Assembly: GCF_002327085.1 (NCBI RefSeq)
Contig: NZ_CP023429.1
Span: 1,364,001-1,428,000 of the forward strand
Direction: 5' to 3'
DNA length: 64,000 nucleotides
Source: Neisseria weixii
GTDB taxonomy: Bacteria; Pseudomonadota; Gammaproteobacteria; Burkholderiales; Neisseriaceae
The notes under the pieces are model-generated. The model was not told where the DNA came from. It saw only the letters and a list, made by a program, of their open reading frames with translations, and did not search any database. Of this stretch, positions 9,542 to 18,504 are shown in pieces (within the stretch, counting starts at the first letter, position 1; each line of letters starts with the position of its first letter). The position numbers were made by a program, and so were the translations under genes.

Positions 9542-10147
9542 TTATTCTTTTACCACACGCCGCTCATACACTGCCTGCGCCAAAGTACCCGCATCGACGT
9601 ATTCCAATTCCCCGCCCAACGGGATGCCGCGCGACAAACGGCTGATTTTATAAGGCAGGTTTTTGAATAATTCCGACAATACATAGGCCGTGGCATCGCC
9701 TTCCGCGGTGAAGTTGGTGGCAATGATGATTTCATCGATTTCGCTCTGCTGCAAGCGCTCGACCAGCTTATCCAACGCAATTGCCGAAATATCCATGTTT
9801 TGCGCGGGGCTAATCTGCCCCATCAGCACGAAATACAAACCATCATGGCAATGCGCGGCTTCCATATTCGACACATCCGCCGGCATATGCACAATCATCA
9901 GGCGGCTTTTATCGCGGTTTCCATCGGCACAAATGTCACAAATCTCGTTTTCGGTAAATGTGTTGCACAAGCGGCAATGGTGTACCTGCTTGAGGGCATG
10001 TTGCAGGGCATCGACCAATTCCTGCGCTTCCTCACGCTTGTGCTGTAGCAATTGATGCGCCATGCGCTGCGCGGATTTGGGGCCGACATTGGGCAGCACT
10101 TTCAAGGCATTAATCAGTCGGCCGAATGCATCGGGTTGTTTACTCAT
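9542..10147 (-). CDS. recR: Recombination protein RecR
   Basis: RecR works with RecO (and RecF) to load RecA on gapped DNA. The 201 aa protein has the helix-hairpin-helix LPNVGPKSAQRMA near residues 17-29, the four-cysteine zinc motif C..C (CRLCNTFTENEICDICAD) and the Toprim domain (LMIVHMPADVSNMEA, EIIIATNFTAEGDATA). Family length is about 200 aa. No dnaX is adjacent, unlike in many genomes. Confidence 0.95.
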   Translation of the reverse strand: MSKQPDAFGRLINALKVLPNVGPKSAQRMAHQLLQHKREEAQELVDALQHALKQVHHCRLCNTFTENEICDICADGNRDKSRLMIVHMPADVSNMEAAHCHDGLYFVLMGQISPAQNMDISAIALDKLVERLQQSEIDEIIIATNFTAEGDATAYVLSELFKNLPYKISRLSRGIPLGGELEYVDAGTLAQAVYERRVVKE

Positions 10148-10226
10148 ATTGTTCAGACGGCCTCGCCGCTTTCCATGAATCTTAATAAACCAAACGGCCG
10201 GAATACCGGCCGTCTGAGTCCATCCG

Positions 10227-11756
10227 TTATTCTGTCGGATTCACTTTTTGAGCGCCTTGCTCTTGTTTGATTTTTTTGTTCAGATATTGCAACAATTGGT
10301 CAAACACATTGGCTGTTTGCTGCTGCACCACAGCTTGCTTGGCTGCCGGCAGTTGTTCGTTGACATTTTCAGGCGGCTTAATGGCCTGAACTTCCAAAAT
10401 CACCGGCGCCGGCAAACCTTCCAGCTTCACATAAGCCGGTTTACCCTCAGCAGGACGCGCTTTCAACAATTCCGCATAAGCTTCAGGCGGCATGGATTGT
10501 CGTGCTTGTTGCGCATTCAAATCAGAAACCGGTGACCATTCTACCGTCGTTTTCTGACCTGATTTCAAGTCAGCCAAGGCTTCATCGGCTTTTTTCTCCG
10601 CCAGTTTACGCGCTTCAGCCAATAAATAAGCCGAACGCACTTCTTCTTTCACCTCTTCAAACGGTGCGGTTTTCTCTTCACGCACTTCTTTGGCGCGCAC
10701 CACCCACACCACATCCGGCGCAACGGTAATCGGCTCGGAATTGTGTTTTTTCTGCAAAACATCCTCGCTGAAAATTGCCGCAATCAGCCCATCCGGCATA
10801 CCTGCAGCTTTACCGTTGGCTTGAGTCAGCCATTCGTCAGGCGCTTCAACTTTCAAATTCAGCTTTTTGGCGACTTCGGTCAAGCCGTTCGGATTATTGA
10901 ATGCTTCTTCAGCCAGTTGTTCTTTAAGTTTGTTGAATTCGCCTGAAACCTTTTTCAGCTTCAATTCGTTTTCAATGCGGGCTTTTTCCTGCTCGAAAAC
11001 CGGCTTGTTGTCGACTGGTGCCGCCGCGGCTTGCTCATCAAAGGCTTTCCGCACTTCCTCTTCGCTGACGCTTTGCTTGGCCGCCAATTCATTGACATCC
11101 AAAGCCACATATTCGATTTTGGCCGCCTGTGGAATCACATAATCTTTTTTATTGGCCTCGTAAAAACCTTGCACCGCTTTATCGTCAGCCTTGATTTGAC
11201 CGGCAAACGCTTCCGGACTGAACGTTGCCGAACGCACTGTGCGCGTAGCTTGGGTCAGATTCACCAATTGCGCCGCTTGCGCATCGCTGACGATGGTGCC
11301 GTTTTGCACCAAGTTCAACAGATTCTGCAACTCAAACTGCTCGCGGATTTCATCCACAAACTGGTCTTCGCTCATGCGGCGCTGCTCAAGATACTGCGTC
11401 AGCATAGCTTGGCTGAATTTACCGCTGGAATCGTGAAAGCTCGGGTCATCCACAATGATTTGTTTGATTTGTTCCTGCGATACCGCAATGCCCATCATTT
11501 TCGCACCTTGTGTCAGGTAAGCGCGTTGCAGCAAAGATTGGAACACCGCATCGCGCGATTCGTTACCGCCGGCCGCCTGTGCATTTTGCACGGCCACATT
11601 CAAATCTTGATCACTGACCTTCTGGTCGCCGACTTTAACAATATAATCCGAACCCGGCGCGGCGACGGTACTGACACCGAAACCGACAAAGGTCAACGCA
11701 ATCAAGCCCAATAAAATCTGGGCGGGCAATTTATATTTTTCAACGGAATGGAACAT
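10227..11756 (-). CDS. SurA_N domain periplasmic foldase, PpiD-like
   Basis: A 509 aa protein starting at ATG 11756 (MFHSVEKYKLPAQILLGLIA), with a single N-terminal TM anchor that places the bulk in the periplasm. A SurA_N-type chaperone region covers about residues 40-160 (VGDQKVSDQDLNVAVQ, ... LTQGAKMMGIAVSQEQIK). The central part where PpiD carries its parvulin-like domain is weakly conserved, and long Glu/Lys-rich helices follow. PpiD (about 620 aa in E. coli) helps outer membrane protein folding at the Sec exit. This version is shorter, and I cannot confirm isomerase activity. Confidence 0.75.
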   Translation of the reverse strand: MFHSVEKYKLPAQILLGLIALTFVGFGVSTVAAPGSDYIVKVGDQKVSDQDLNVAVQNAQAAGGNESRDAVFQSLLQRAYLTQGAKMMGIAVSQEQIKQIIVDDPSFHDSSGKFSQAMLTQYLEQRRMSEDQFVDEIREQFELQNLLNLVQNGTIVSDAQAAQLVNLTQATRTVRSATFSPEAFAGQIKADDKAVQGFYEANKKDYVIPQAAKIEYVALDVNELAAKQSVSEEEVRKAFDEQAAAAPVDNKPVFEQEKARIENELKLKKVSGEFNKLKEQLAEEAFNNPNGLTEVAKKLNLKVEAPDEWLTQANGKAAGMPDGLIAAIFSEDVLQKKHNSEPITVAPDVVWVVRAKEVREEKTAPFEEVKEEVRSAYLLAEARKLAEKKADEALADLKSGQKTTVEWSPVSDLNAQQARQSMPPEAYAELLKARPAEGKPAYVKLEGLPAPVILEVQAIKPPENVNEQLPAAKQAVVQQQTANVFDQLLQYLNKKIKQEQGAQKVNPTE

Positions 11757-11864
11757 AACTACTCGATAAAGATAGGTGGATGGCAAACACACATTGTAAC
11801 GTTTTTTTCGTGAATCCGCACTAATTCATGCTTTTCAGACGGCCTTTTGAGAGACTTATCCGAT

Positions 11865-12448
11865 TTATTTCTTTTTCGGGCGGAACGCTTTGCTCACGGC
11901 TTCATCAGTTTCGATAAATACGCCGCCGATTAAATCAACGCAATACGGAATCGCGCTGAATAAACCGTGCACTTTAATCCCGCCATGTTCATCACGCACG
12001 CCGCCGAGTGTTTCAGCGATGGCTTTGGGACGTCCGGGCAGATTGACGATTAAGGTTTTACCGCGAATGCCGGCGGTTTGGCGCGATAAAATGGCAGTCG
12101 GCACATAAAACAAGCTGATTTGACGCATTTGTTCACCGAAACCCGGCATTTCTTTTTCGACCACATTTAACGTGGCTTCAGGTGTGACGTCACGCGGTGC
12201 AGGGCCGGTGCCCCGGTGGTAAACACGACATCGCATTGCTGCTTGTCAGCCATGGTTTTCAAGGCGTTTTCTATTTCGCTTTGTTCATCAGGAATCAGGG
12301 CTTCGACAAAATGTATCGGATTTTTTACCGCACTTTGCAGCCAATCTTTCAATGCGGGAATGCCTTCGTCGGCATACACGCCGCTGCTGGCGCGGTCACT
12401 GGCGGACACCAAGCCGATGGTGACGGTGGCTAAAGTAGATTCGGTCAT
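11865..12448 (-). CDS. mog: Molybdopterin adenylyltransferase Mog (one frameshift)
   Basis: Mog adenylates molybdopterin before molybdate insertion. The start MTESTLATVTIGLVSASDR, the loop VVFTTGGTGPAPRDVTPEA and the C-terminal RGKTLIVNLPGRPKAI..TLGG are all visible, but the frame breaks at the CCCC run 12211-12214 (a fifth C is expected, encoding TTGGTGP). Restoring it yields 194 aa (E. coli MogA 195). It is downstream of mtnP on the same strand, with a DUS pair between. Confidence 0.88.
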
Positions 12449-12545
12449 TGTGTTGCTTTCTTTTATTTGAAACAGGCCGTCTGAAACATTCGGACGGCCT
12501 GCGGATAAAACCAATGATAAATGTTTCAGACGGCCTGCAATGGAT

Positions 12546-13262
12546 TTACAAATCAACCAACAAACGGCGGATTTTTTCAATAGACTGGTGAGAATCAATC
12601 ACGCAGCCGTTTTGGCTTGCGCCTTCGCCAATACAGCTCATGCCGATGATGCCGCAGAAATGTACGTAATTCATGTCTAATTCACGCGCTAAAATGGCTT
12701 CGGGCATGCCGGTCATCCCCAACACATCGACACCGTCTTGGCGATAGCGGTTGATTTCGGCACGGGTCGGCCAGCGTGGTCCTTGCAAACAGCCATACAC
12801 GGCTTTGCGGTAAACAGGCGTGTGATGAGCTTGCGCGTGGGCAATCAATTTTGCTTGCAGGCCTTGGGTGTAAGGCGAGGTGAAATCGGTGTGAACAACC
12901 GGTTTTTCCTGCCCTTCGAAAAAGGTGGTGTCACGTCCGCAGGTATAGTCAATCAAATCATGCGGCATCACCAAGCCGCCACTTTCCAAGACTTGATTAA
13001 TACTGATCACAGAAGCCACGGAAATGATGTCTTGCGCGCCAATAGAATGCAATGCCCAAATATTGGCACGGTAGTTGATTTCATGCGGGGCGATGGTGTG
13101 GCCGAAACCGTGACGCGCTAAAAACACAATATCTTGGCTGCCGAGTTTGCCAAACAGTAAAGGGCTGCTGGCCAAACCATAAGGCGTGCGCACAATCCGG
13201 CGATCGGTAATACTCAATTGGGGCAGCTTGGTAAAGCCACTTCCGCCGATTACTGCCAACAT
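12546..13262 (-). CDS. mtnP: S-methyl-5'-thioinosine/thioadenosine phosphorylase
   Basis: The 238 aa protein begins at ATG 13262 (AAAGGAGAACAATTATG) with MLAVIGGSGFTKLP, the purine nucleoside phosphorylase family II start. GHTIAPHEINYRANIWAL, YGCLQGPRWPTRAEI and VLGMTGMPEAILARELDM are substrate-site blocks. The family cleaves methylthioadenosine or methylthioinosine with phosphate in methionine salvage. Assignment to MTA or MTI cannot be settled by eye; the size and NRYRQDGVDVLGMT region resemble the shorter MTI-phosphorylase group (inference). Confidence 0.82.
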   Translation of the reverse strand: MLAVIGGSGFTKLPQLSITDRRIVRTPYGLASSPLLFGKLGSQDIVFLARHGFGHTIAPHEINYRANIWALHSIGAQDIISVASVISINQVLESGGLVMPHDLIDYTCGRDTTFFEGQEKPVVHTDFTSPYTQGLQAKLIAHAQAHHTPVYRKAVYGCLQGPRWPTRAEINRYRQDGVDVLGMTGMPEAILARELDMNYVHFCGIIGMSCIGEGASQNGCVIDSHQSIEKIRRLLVDL

Positions 13263-13331
13263 AATTGTTCTCCTTTGAATATCAAGCGGATTTAGCTTAG
13301 CGGTTATCACTAAAAAATGCAACAAAAGGCC

Positions 13332-13465
13332 GTGACCTTTGCAAGCTCCCTATCTTTGACACATTTTTATGCGCTACCCGAAAGTTTGCCTATCTTTGCG
13401 ATGTGCCTGTGCTTTCCGTGTTGCTGCCATTTCAAACTGCACTCAAAGCCGGGGAGCAAGGTTTC
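13332..13465 (-). repeat. Degenerate MITE-like element (GAGACC family), copy c
   Basis: Reverse orientation: GTGACCTTTGCAAG at left, TATCTTTGACACATTT, CGAAAGTTTGCCTATCTTT, TTTC.GTGTTGCTGCCATTTCAAACTGCACTC, and a decayed right end GGTTTCA that abuts a DUS. Clearly the same family with several mismatches. Confidence 0.65.
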
Positions 13466-13499
13466 AGGCCGTCTGAAAAACGACTTTCAGACGGCCTGA
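13466..13499. terminator. DUS-pair terminator
   Basis: Inverted AGGCCGTCTGAAA pair downstream of the AI-2E permease gene. Confidence 0.55.
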
Positions 13500-13508
13500 T
13501 TAACACGT

Positions 13509-13546
13509 TTATTTATGTTTGTAAAAATTATTTATGTTTGTAAAAA
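13509..13546. repeat. 19 bp tandem duplication at the end of the AI-2E permease gene
   Basis: Two perfect tandem copies of a 19 bp unit (TTATTTATGTTTGTAAAAA); the second copy encodes the last codons FYKHK and the stop, the first lies beyond the stop. Confidence 0.8.
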
Positions 13547-14598
13547 TGGCTGTCAAAATAATTAATCATGCCTTCACGCACCAACACCAGCGTAACCGCA
13601 GCCAACGGCAAGCCGATTAACATGCCGACAAACCCCATCAACTGACCAAACGCCATCAATGAGAAAATCACCCAGAATGGCGACAAACCTATGCGGTCGC
13701 CAACGATTTTCGGGGTAATGAAGAAACTTTCTAAAAATTGGCCCACGGCAAACACACCCCACACCATCAGTAAGCCATGCCACGAATCAAACTGCAACAC
13801 CGCAGCAATTGTCGCCAACAGCAAGCCGGTAAACGCGCCCAAATAAGGCACAAACACCAAAATACCCGCAATCATACCGATGGCAAAGCCTGAGTCCAAA
13901 CCGACCAGCATCAATCCTATGCCATACACCAAACCCATAATAAGCATCACCATCAACTGGCCGCGCAAAAACTCGCCGAGCACGCGGTCCATATTATTGG
14001 TGATGCGCGTGTAGCTTCCGATAAACCGGCGCGGCACCAAGGCGCTAATGCCGTAAGACCAGCGTTTCCAGTCGAGCAGGAAGTAATACAGCAAAAACGG
14101 CAGCAGCATTAAATTGGTCAAACCGATCACCACATTACTGCTCTGCCTCATCAAGGTCGGCATCACCGATTTGAGCGTGTTGCTCAATTCACCTGTGTTC
14201 GACTGCACCCAAGCAATCAGCGATTCGGCATCAATATCTATAAACTCGCCACCGACGCGGTCTGCCCACGGCAACAGTGTGTTTTGCAGAAAATCGACAA
14301 TTTGCGGCAAACGCCCGATTAAATTGTTAAACTGACCGATTAACATCGGCACAATAATCAGCAGTAAAGCCAGTAACACCGCCAAAGCAAAAACCATCAC
14401 AATCATGGACGCGATACCGCGCTTGAAACGCTTGCGCTGCAACCATTCCACCATCGGATTGAGTACATAGGCCAACACCGCCGCCACAATAAACGGCGTC
14501 AAAATATTGCCCAGCGCATAAAGCAGCCACACCAACAAGACCAAAACCACGGTCATGATAATCCACGGCTTATGGCCGCGTGGTTTCTTTTGATACAT
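13528..14598 (-). CDS. AI-2E family (PerM/YdiK-type) inner membrane transporter
   Basis: A 356 aa polytopic protein with seven to eight predicted TM segments. An N-terminal pair (IIMTVVLVLLVWLLYALG, LTPFIVAAVLAYVLNP) is followed by a cytosolic/periplasmic loop near residues 100-160, and a C-terminal block (VPYLGAFTGLLLATIAA, FITPKIVGDRIGLSP.WVIFSL) is characteristic of the AI-2E transporter (UPF0118) family. Such proteins export or exchange small solutes; the substrate is unknown. It is divergent from purM, a gene order also common in other proteobacteria next to PerM homologues. Confidence 0.85.
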   Translation of the reverse strand: MYQKKPRGHKPWIIMTVVLVLLVWLLYALGNILTPFIVAAVLAYVLNPMVEWLQRKRFKRGIASMIVMVFALAVLLALLLIIVPMLIGQFNNLIGRLPQIVDFLQNTLLPWADRVGGEFIDIDAESLIAWVQSNTGELSNTLKSVMPTLMRQSSNVVIGLTNLMLLPFLLYYFLLDWKRWSYGISALVPRRFIGSYTRITNNMDRVLGEFLRGQLMVMLIMGLVYGIGLMLVGLDSGFAIGMIAGILVFVPYLGAFTGLLLATIAAVLQFDSWHGLLMVWGVFAVGQFLESFFITPKIVGDRIGLSPFWVIFSLMAFGQLMGFVGMLIGLPLAAVTLVLVREGMINYFDSHFYKHK

Positions 14599-14805
14599 GG
14601 ATTAAACCGTTCATAAACATTCAGACGTCTTGAAGTATAACAGAGGCCGTCTGAATGCAGAATAAAGATGTATGCTTTTCAGACGGCCTACAGATTGTTT
14701 ACAAAATCCGCAAAAATTTGCCGACATAATCACGCCAAATTGCGCAAAATAAGGTAAAATAGCGCGCACTTATTTGTCCCATCCCTTATACGAGGAATTA
14801 CCCGC

Positions 14806-15840
14806 ATGAGCACTTCATTAAGCTACCGTGATGCCGGTGTCGATATCGACGCAGGCGACCAACTGGTTGAAAACATCAAACCCTTTGCCAAACGAACCAT
14901 GCGCCCTGAAGTGCTGGGTGATTTGGGCGGTTTCGGCGCCTTGGTCGAAATCAGCAAAAAATACCAAAATCCGGTTTTAGTAAGCGGCACCGACGGCGTC
15001 GGCACCAAGCTGAAACTGGCTTTTGATTGGGACAAACACGACACGGTGGGCATCGATTTAGTGGCCATGAGCGTCAACGATATTTTGGTGCAAGGCGCCG
15101 AGCCGCTGTTTTTCCTGGATTACTTTGCGTGCGGCAAACTCAATGTGGCGCGTGCCACCGATGTAATCAAAGGCATTGCCCAAGGCTGTGAAGAATCCGG
15201 CTGCGCTCTGATTGGCGGCGAAACCGCCGAAATGCCGGGCATGTATCCGGAAGGCGAATACGACTTGGCCGGTTTTGCCGTTGGCGTGGTAGAAAAAGAC
15301 CGCGTGATCAACGGCCGATCGATTGTGGCCGGCGATGTGGTGGTGGGCTTGGCATCTAATGGCGCGCATTCCAACGGCTATTCATTGGTGCGCAAAATCA
15401 TCGAGCGTGATAATCCTGATTTGGATGCCGAATTCGACAACGGCAAAACCCTGCGCGAAGCCATCATCGCCCCAACCCGTCTGTATGTAAAACCGATTTT
15501 GGCTGCCTTGCAACAATTCACCATCAAAGGCATGGCACACATCACCGGCGGCGGCATCACTGAAAACGTACCGCGCGTTTTACCTGAAAACACCGTTGCC
15601 CAAATCGATGCCAAATCATGGGAATTACCGAAATTGTTCCAATGGTTGCAACAAGCCGGCAATGTCGAGCAGCAGGAAATGTACCGTACCTTCAACTGCG
15701 GCATCGGCATGGTGGTGATTATCGCCAAGGAAGATGCCGAAGCAGTAGCCGCATTCTTGCGCGAACAAGGTGAAACCGTTTACCGCCTGGGCGAAATCCG
15801 CGAGCGAAACGGCGACGAACACCAAACCCAAGTCGCTTAA
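14806..15840 (+). CDS. purM: Phosphoribosylformylglycinamidine cyclo-ligase (AIR synthetase)
   Basis: PurM closes the imidazole ring in step five of purine synthesis, using ATP. The 344 aa protein starts [18 protein letters not shown] and carries [49 protein letters not shown] and [19 protein letters not shown], all PurM hallmarks. AGGAAT precedes the ATG. It is followed by a DUS-pair terminator. Confidence 0.97.
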   Translation: MSTSLSYRDAGVDIDAGDQLVENIKPFAKRTMRPEVLGDLGGFGALVEISKKYQNPVLVSGTDGVGTKLKLAFDWDKHDTVGIDLVAMSVNDILVQGAEPLFFLDYFACGKLNVARATDVIKGIAQGCEESGCALIGGETAEMPGMYPEGEYDLAGFAVGVVEKDRVINGRSIVAGDVVVGLASNGAHSNGYSLVRKIIERDNPDLDAEFDNGKTLREAIIAPTRLYVKPILAALQQFTIKGMAHITGGGITENVPRVLPENTVAQIDAKSWELPKLFQWLQQAGNVEQQEMYRTFNCGIGMVVIIAKEDAEAVAAFLREQGETVYRLGEIRERNGDEHQTQVA

Positions 15841-15851
15841 TTATAATAATC

Positions 15852-15888
15852 AAATGCCGTCTGAAGAATTTTCAGACGGCATTTTTGA
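15852..15888 (+). terminator. ATG-type DUS-pair terminator after purM
   Basis: Inverted AATGCCGTCTGAA copies followed by a T run (CGGCATTTTT). Confidence 0.65.
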
Positions 15889-15898
15889 TGAAGCGGAT

Positions 15899-17362
15899 TT
15901 ACATTCTAAATTGCGGCAGCAAGGCCGGAATGCCCGGCAACATGCCTACAGCCGCCATCGCCAAACACAACGCGGTAAAGCCAATCACCGGCACCAGCAC
16001 ACGGCCGGCAAAGCCCAATTCGACACTGCGTTTCTTGTCGCCGATTAAACCCAAATTGCCCAGCAGCATGGTCAGCGACCAACCGAACACCGGATTCACC
16101 AGCGCCGAAGAAAACACCACAATCGCAGCCGATTGCGTGGTCTTACCCTTACGCGTCATTTCCATGCCCGCTTCCAGCAGCGGTACATACACGCCCACCA
16201 CCAAAGCCACGCTCAACACCGGCTGCCAAATCGCCAAGTCCATCGGGTAGCCCCATAGAGCGGTGATGATACACAGAAACGCGGTCAAAACCGCACCGGC
16301 CGGAATCGGACGCTTGGCAATCGAAGCGGGAACGATATACGTACCCCACGATGAGGTAAAGTTCGCGCCGCCCAACACCGAGCCGACTGCTTGACGCATC
16401 GAGCAGCCCACCATCGTATCATCGATGTTCATATGCATTTTTTCGGTTTTTTCAGGATAGCTCAATTTTTGGAACACTTGGTGGCCCAGAAAATCCGGCG
16501 ACCACATCGCCACCGCCAACACAGCAAACGGGAACACCACCAAGAAGCTGTTCATGTCCGGCAGCCCCAGCATCCAGCCGCTGTTTTCACCCCACCAGTA
16601 AGCAGGACTCATCGGCGGCAAACCCGGTTCGGTTTCAAAGGCAAACGGCGCGCCTAAAATAAACGCGGCCACACCGGCCAATACGCAGCCCACAGGCACC
16701 GCCAGCCAGCGTTTGCGCCAATGCTCCAGCAAGGCATACATCAGAATCGTGCCCATAATCACGATAAAGGCAATATGCGGTTTGCCGAAGGTACCCGCCC
16801 AATCAAAGAGCTTTTTCACCTGCCCCGTGGTGCCGATAAAGCCGAGATACAAGAGCAAGCCGCCGCACACACCGTTACTCGTGAGCTTGGCCATCAGCGA
16901 GCCGCCTTTGAACAATGCCATGAGCAAGCCCAATATTGCAATCGAAATACCGAAAGCCAACGGATGGCCGCCTGCCGCCACCACAATCGGAATCAGCGGA
17001 ATCAGGGGGCCGTGGGTTCCGGGTAAGTTGGCACCGGGCAGCAAAAAACCCGACAAAATCAAAATAAACGCCGCCGCAATCAGCAATTCATAGCGCACAT
17101 TTTCCAAAATAAAATCTTCCGGCAAGCCCAAAGGGCCTGCGAAAGCCGCGGCCACTGCGCCCACCATCACCACTTTACCGATGGTTCCCGCAATAGTGGG
17201 AATCATGTCTTCCCATTCAAAACGGTAATCGCGAAACGGCAGATTCGGCCGCCAGCGCTTAGGCTGCATGATTTGCAATTCATGGTTCAAATACGCTTCG
17301 CGCGATTCGAAGGCCGAGCTGGGTTGATGCAGCTCGGCATAGCTTTTTTCTTGCGTATCCAT
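15899..17362 (-). CDS. DUF3360-type putative anion permease
   Basis: A 487 aa inner-membrane protein with about 11-13 TM segments after a 75-residue cytosolic N-terminus. Long glycine/alanine-rich membrane segments (GPLIPLIPIVVAAGGHPLAF, GGLLLYLGFIGTTGQVKKLF) and SWGTYIVPASIAKRPIPAGA resemble the SulP/permease-like family Pfam calls DUF3360, reported in Vibrio and Neisseria. The substrate is not known. It faces a divergent LysR gene across 245 bp, which suggests dedicated regulation. Family assignment is from memory, so moderate. Confidence 0.65.
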   Translation of the reverse strand: MDTQEKSYAELHQPSSAFESREAYLNHELQIMQPKRWRPNLPFRDYRFEWEDMIPTIAGTIGKVVMVGAVAAAFAGPLGLPEDFILENVRYELLIAAAFILILSGFLLPGANLPGTHGPLIPLIPIVVAAGGHPLAFGISIAILGLLMALFKGGSLMAKLTSNGVCGGLLLYLGFIGTTGQVKKLFDWAGTFGKPHIAFIVIMGTILMYALLEHWRKRWLAVPVGCVLAGVAAFILGAPFAFETEPGLPPMSPAYWWGENSGWMLGLPDMNSFLVVFPFAVLAVAMWSPDFLGHQVFQKLSYPEKTEKMHMNIDDTMVGCSMRQAVGSVLGGANFTSSWGTYIVPASIAKRPIPAGAVLTAFLCIITALWGYPMDLAIWQPVLSVALVVGVYVPLLEAGMEMTRKGKTTQSAAIVVFSSALVNPVFGWSLTMLLGNLGLIGDKKRSVELGFAGRVLVPVIGFTALCLAMAAVGMLPGIPALLPQFRM

Positions 17363-17607
17363 TATTCACTTCCTGTTTTATATAATTTCGTGTGTCACGG
17401 TTTGCCGTATTTTATCCTTCTCCACAACAAACCTCTGCCTATTAAAAGGCCGTCTGAGCAAGGAAACAAATCTTATTTTCTGATAGCTGCTATCCGATTT
17501 ATTGATGATGTTTACCGAAATCATTGATTTGATAGCCTGTTTTGACTTTCAGAAAAAGAAAAATTATGTTAAAAATCGATTATAAGAAAACAAAATCAAC
17601 TCGAAAA

Positions 17608-18495
17608 ATGGACATCAACCAATTAAAATCCTTTGTAACTGTCGCGCATCAAGGCAACCTGACCCAAGCGGCCGAGCGTCTTTTTCTCTCGCAACCTGCC
17701 GTTTCCGCCCAAATCAAAGCCATTGAAAGCGATTTGGGTACCCCGCTTTTCAACCGCACCAGCAACGGCATGACACTCACCCGCGCCGGTGAAGTATTCC
17801 TTCCCGAAGCAGAAGCCCTGCTGCAGCATAAACACAAGCTCGAACAATTTGCCAAAACACTGGCGCAAGACTTCACCGAAGAAACCCAGCTGGGCATTAT
17901 CCACCCGATTGATTCCACCAAGCTTGCCAACCTGACCGCCCTCATCAACCAAAACACGCCTAATACCCGCCTGCACATTCAATACGGCATGAGTGGAGAA
18001 ATTCTCTCACGCATTCAAAATAAAACACTGCACGGTGGTTTTTTCTTGGGCAACATCAACCAGCGCGGCATTTGCAGCCTGTTTTTGCAAAACCTGTCTT
18101 ATTCGTTGATTTGTCCGAAAGGCGAAGAAGCCACCATCCGCGCCAATCCGAAAAGTTTGGAAAATTACACATGGATCGAAATGTCGGGCGTGTCCGGCAG
18201 CAGCAAGCATCTGCAACAATTCTGGCGTGCCAACCGTCTGTCGCCCAAACGCCAAATCTTGTGTGATTACCCGCAAGCCATTTTGGATTTGGTGATTAAT
18301 GGTATAGGAGTAGCGATGGTGCCGAGCAATAAAGCCGATGCTGCCATTCGCGACGGCCGTCCGGTATCGGTATTGGAAGAATACCGCCAAACCATGCCTA
18401 TGCATTTTATTTATACCAGCGAATACGAAGACAATCCCGATTTGCAGCTTTTGAAACAAAGCGTGGAAGAGATTTGGCAAATCAAACCAAATTAA
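17608..18495 (+). CDS. LysR-family transcriptional regulator
   Basis: From ATG 17608 (MDINQLKSFVTVAHQGNLTQ) the 295 aa protein has a classic N-terminal winged HTH (AAERLFLSQPAVSAQIKAIE, LGTPLFNRTSNGMTLTRAGE) and a C-terminal periplasmic-binding-like effector domain. Two upstream in-frame starts (ATG 17566, TTG 17542) exist but would add an atypical basic leader. It is divergent from the DUF3360 permease gene, the usual LysR arrangement for a regulated target, so it likely controls that transporter (inference). The effector is unknown. Confidence 0.88.
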   Translation: MDINQLKSFVTVAHQGNLTQAAERLFLSQPAVSAQIKAIESDLGTPLFNRTSNGMTLTRAGEVFLPEAEALLQHKHKLEQFAKTLAQDFTEETQLGIIHPIDSTKLANLTALINQNTPNTRLHIQYGMSGEILSRIQNKTLHGGFFLGNINQRGICSLFLQNLSYSLICPKGEEATIRANPKSLENYTWIEMSGVSGSSKHLQQFWRANRLSPKRQILCDYPQAILDLVINGIGVAMVPSNKADAAIRDGRPVSVLEEYRQTMPMHFIYTSEYEDNPDLQLLKQSVEEIWQIKPN

Positions 18496-18504
18496 AACTA
18501 GGCT

